Positions 14,251 through 15,943 of a stretch of 15,943 bases of DNA are shown one piece after another. The stretch comes from SFDP01 sp051653625 (GTDB lineage: Bacteria; Bacillota; Clostridia; Lachnospirales; Lachnospiraceae): contig JBOFWM010000088.1 in the NCBI GenBank assembly GCA_051653625.1, positions 1 through 15,943 of the forward strand, in the 5' to 3' direction. Each line of letters opens with the position of its first letter. Position 1 is the first letter of the stretch. Below the pieces are notes generated by a model. That model was not told the DNA's origin, searched no databases, and saw only the letters and a program-made list of their open reading frames with translations. The position numbers and the translations under genes were made by a program.

Positions 14251-15943
14251 ATGTATTTAAAAAGTATAGAAGTTCATGGATTTAAATCCTTTGCAAATAA
14301 AATTAATTTTCAATTTCATAATGGAATAACGGGAATTGTAGGACCGAATGGAAGCGGAAAAAGTAATGTTGCAGATGCTGTTCGATGGGTACTTGGAGAA
14401 CAAAGAAGTAAACAATTAAGAGGAGCATCGATGCAAGATGTTATTTTTTCGGGGACAGAGACTAGAAAGCCACTTAGTTATGCATATGTTGCAATTACAC
14501 TAGATAATTCAGATCATGTTCTTCCAGTTTCTTATGAAGAAGTAACAATTGCAAGAAGAATTTATCGTTCGGGAGAAAGTGAGTATTTAATTAATGGTAC
14601 AAATTGCAGATTAAAAGATGTAAATGAACTTTTTTATGATACTGGTATTGGAAAAGAAGGATATTCGATTATTGGACAAGGTCAAATTGATAAAATATTA
14701 AGTGGTAGACCAGAGGAGCGAAGAGAGTTATTTGATGAAGCAGCTGGAATTGTAAAATTCAAAAAACGAAAAAGTGCTGCATGTAAAAAGTTAGAAGATG
14801 AAAAACAAAATTTAGTACGTGTTAGTGATATCTTAAGAGAATTAGAAAAGCAAGTAGAACCTTTAGAGAAACAAGCAGAAAAAGCAAAAATATATTTAAA
14901 GAAAAAAGAAGAGTTAAAAACATTAGATATTAATATGTTCTTATTAGATAATGCTAATTTATCAAAACAATTATTAGAGGTGGAAGAAAAAGAACGTATT
15001 GCTAAATCAGAGTTTGATGCGTCTACAATAAAAATCGAGAAGATAAAAGAAGAATATGAAAGTATTCAGGCACAAGTGGAAGAATTAGAATCTTCTATTG
15101 AAAAAAAGCGTGGGACATTAACTGAAAATGGGATTTTAAAGGAAAAACTTGATGGTGAAGTAAATGTTCAGAAAGAACAAATTAATTCCTTAAAGCAAAA
15201 TGAAATCCATCTTCAAAAACGTTTGACAGATGTTTTGAAAGAAGAGAGTGATAAAAAAGAAGAAAAAGAACAGATCTTATTAACAAAACAAAAAGTAGAT
15301 GATAATTTTCATGAAATGGATGATGCACGCAACGAAGCGAAAGCAGCATTACTTGAATTGCATAAAAGTATTGAAGATATAAATAACAAAATGGAAGATG
15401 AAAAAAATAAAATTATAAATGCACTTAATGAACGATCTTCTATAAAGTCGCAAATCGGTAGATTTGATACGATACTTGAGCAAATTGCAATTCGTAAAGC
15501 AGAAGTAAGTTCGAAATTGATTCTTGCAAAGGCCGATGAAGAAAATCAAGAAGAATTAATTTTAGAATATACAAATGAATTTGAAAGAATATCTAAAATA
15601 ATCACATCATTAAAAGAAAATCAAGAAGAAATGGAAGAGAAAATTGGCAAAATCCGTAATGATATTCTTGAAAATGAAAAAAAATACACAGATCTACAAA
15701 TTACATATCATAGAGATAAGTCAAAATTAGATTCGTTGGTTAATCTTACAGAGCGTTATGAAGGATATGGCGGTTCTGTAAAAAAAGTAATGGAACAAAA
15801 AGAAATAAATCCTGGAATTAAAGGGGTTGTAGCAGATATTTTACAAGCCGATAAGAAGTATGAAGTTGCTATTGAAACAGCGCTTGGAGGGAACGTTCAA
15901 AATATAGTTACAAAAAATGAAATTGTTGCAAAAGATATGATTG
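14251..15943 (+). CDS. smc: Chromosome segregation protein SMC, N-terminal part
   Basis: The first 564 codons of smc, cut by the right edge of the window; the full protein is normally about 1,185 residues. SMC dimers with ScpA and ScpB form the condensin that organises and segregates the chromosome. Visible are the N-terminal ATPase half with HGFKSFA (9-15), Walker A GPNGSGKS (31-38) and the signature-proximal YSIIGQGQIDKILSG (138-152) followed by RPEERRELFDEAAGI, then about 330 residues of charged coiled coil (about 168-498), then the start of the hinge, YEGYGGSVKKV, IKGVVADIL and IETALGGNVQ. The coil is very rich in Lys and Glu. ATG 14251 follows AGAAAGG by about 10 bases, and the rnc stop is 20 bases away. 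Confidence 0.97.
   Translation, partial: MYLKSIEVHGFKSFANKINFQFHNGITGIVGPNGSGKSNVADAVRWVLGEQRSKQLRGASMQDVIFSGTETRKPLSYAYVAITLDNSDHVLPVSYEEVTIARRIYRSGESEYLINGTNCRLKDVNELFYDTGIGKEGYSIIGQGQIDKILSGRPEERRELFDEAAGIVKFKKRKSAACKKLEDEKQNLVRVSDILRELEKQVEPLEKQAEKAKIYLKKKEELKTLDINMFLLDNANLSKQLLEVEEKERIAKSEFDASTIKIEKIKEEYESIQAQVEELESSIEKKRGTLTENGILKEKLDGEVNVQKEQINSLKQNEIHLQKRLTDVLKEESDKKEEKEQILLTKQKVDDNFHEMDDARNEAKAALLELHKSIEDINNKMEDEKNKIINALNERSSIKSQIGRFDTILEQIAIRKAEVSSKLILAKADEENQEELILEYTNEFERISKIITSLKENQEEMEEKIGKIRNDILENEKKYTDLQITYHRDKSKLDSLVNLTERYEGYGGSVKKVMEQKEINPGIKGVVADILQADKKYEVAIETALGGNVQNIVTKNEIVAKDMI

Noticed and set aside
15349..15549. A 66-codon minus-strand open frame
   Set aside because: It is antisense to the SMC coiled coil, where Lys/Glu-rich codons readily leave an open complementary frame.

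Overview
This is an AT-rich (roughly 30% G+C by eye) stretch of a low-GC Gram-positive chromosome. The gene order tmcAL / pta / yceD (DUF177) / rpmF / plsX / acpP / rnc / smc is the conserved housekeeping block of Clostridia, especially Lachnospirales-type genomes, and points to that group; the species cannot be named from the sequence. There is no sign of a phage, transposon, CRISPR array, tRNA or rRNA, and no gene-free stretch exceeds 300 bases (the longest, about 230 bases, lies between tmcAL and pta).

Layout. (1) Positions 1-2117: the 3' end of a walJ/yycJ-type metallo-hydrolase gene, then a promoter and the conserved two-gene pair ACT-domain protein + PFL-like DUF711 protein. (2) 2154-5425: a REC-GGDEF diguanylate cyclase with a TTG start, a perfect 15-bp hairpin, and a 774-residue TPR-DUF4037-DUF4125 protein of unknown function. 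(3) 5436-6668 (minus strand): tmcAL, convergent with the previous gene across a shared bidirectional terminator. (4) 6899-8446: pta and yceD, closed by a strong terminator; ackA, which often follows pta in this block, is absent. (5) 8576-11713: a two-gene operon in an unusual place, between yceD and rpmF. It encodes a membrane family-2 glycosyltransferase resembling NfrB with a C-terminal MshEN-type domain, and a UDP-GlcNAc 2-epimerase (WecB). (6) 11746-13448: rpmF with its own near-consensus promoter and terminator, then plsX-acpP with another promoter and terminator. (7) 13526 to the end: rnc and the first half of smc.

The most interesting element is region 5. In E. coli, NfrB (a processive glycosyltransferase with an MshEN c-di-GMP-binding domain) works with WecB-made UDP-ManNAc to make a c-di-GMP-dependent surface polysaccharide that serves as the phage N4 receptor. 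Here the same two enzymes are adjacent in a Gram-positive, about 5.5 kb from a diguanylate cyclase, suggesting an uncharacterised ManNAc-polymer pathway. The MshEN motif is degenerate, so control by c-di-GMP is a hypothesis only. The second notable element is a 28-bp near-perfect palindrome (26 of 28 positions symmetric) that encloses the -10 box of the rpmF promoter and ends near the expected start of transcription. It looks like a DNA operator for an unidentified regulator.
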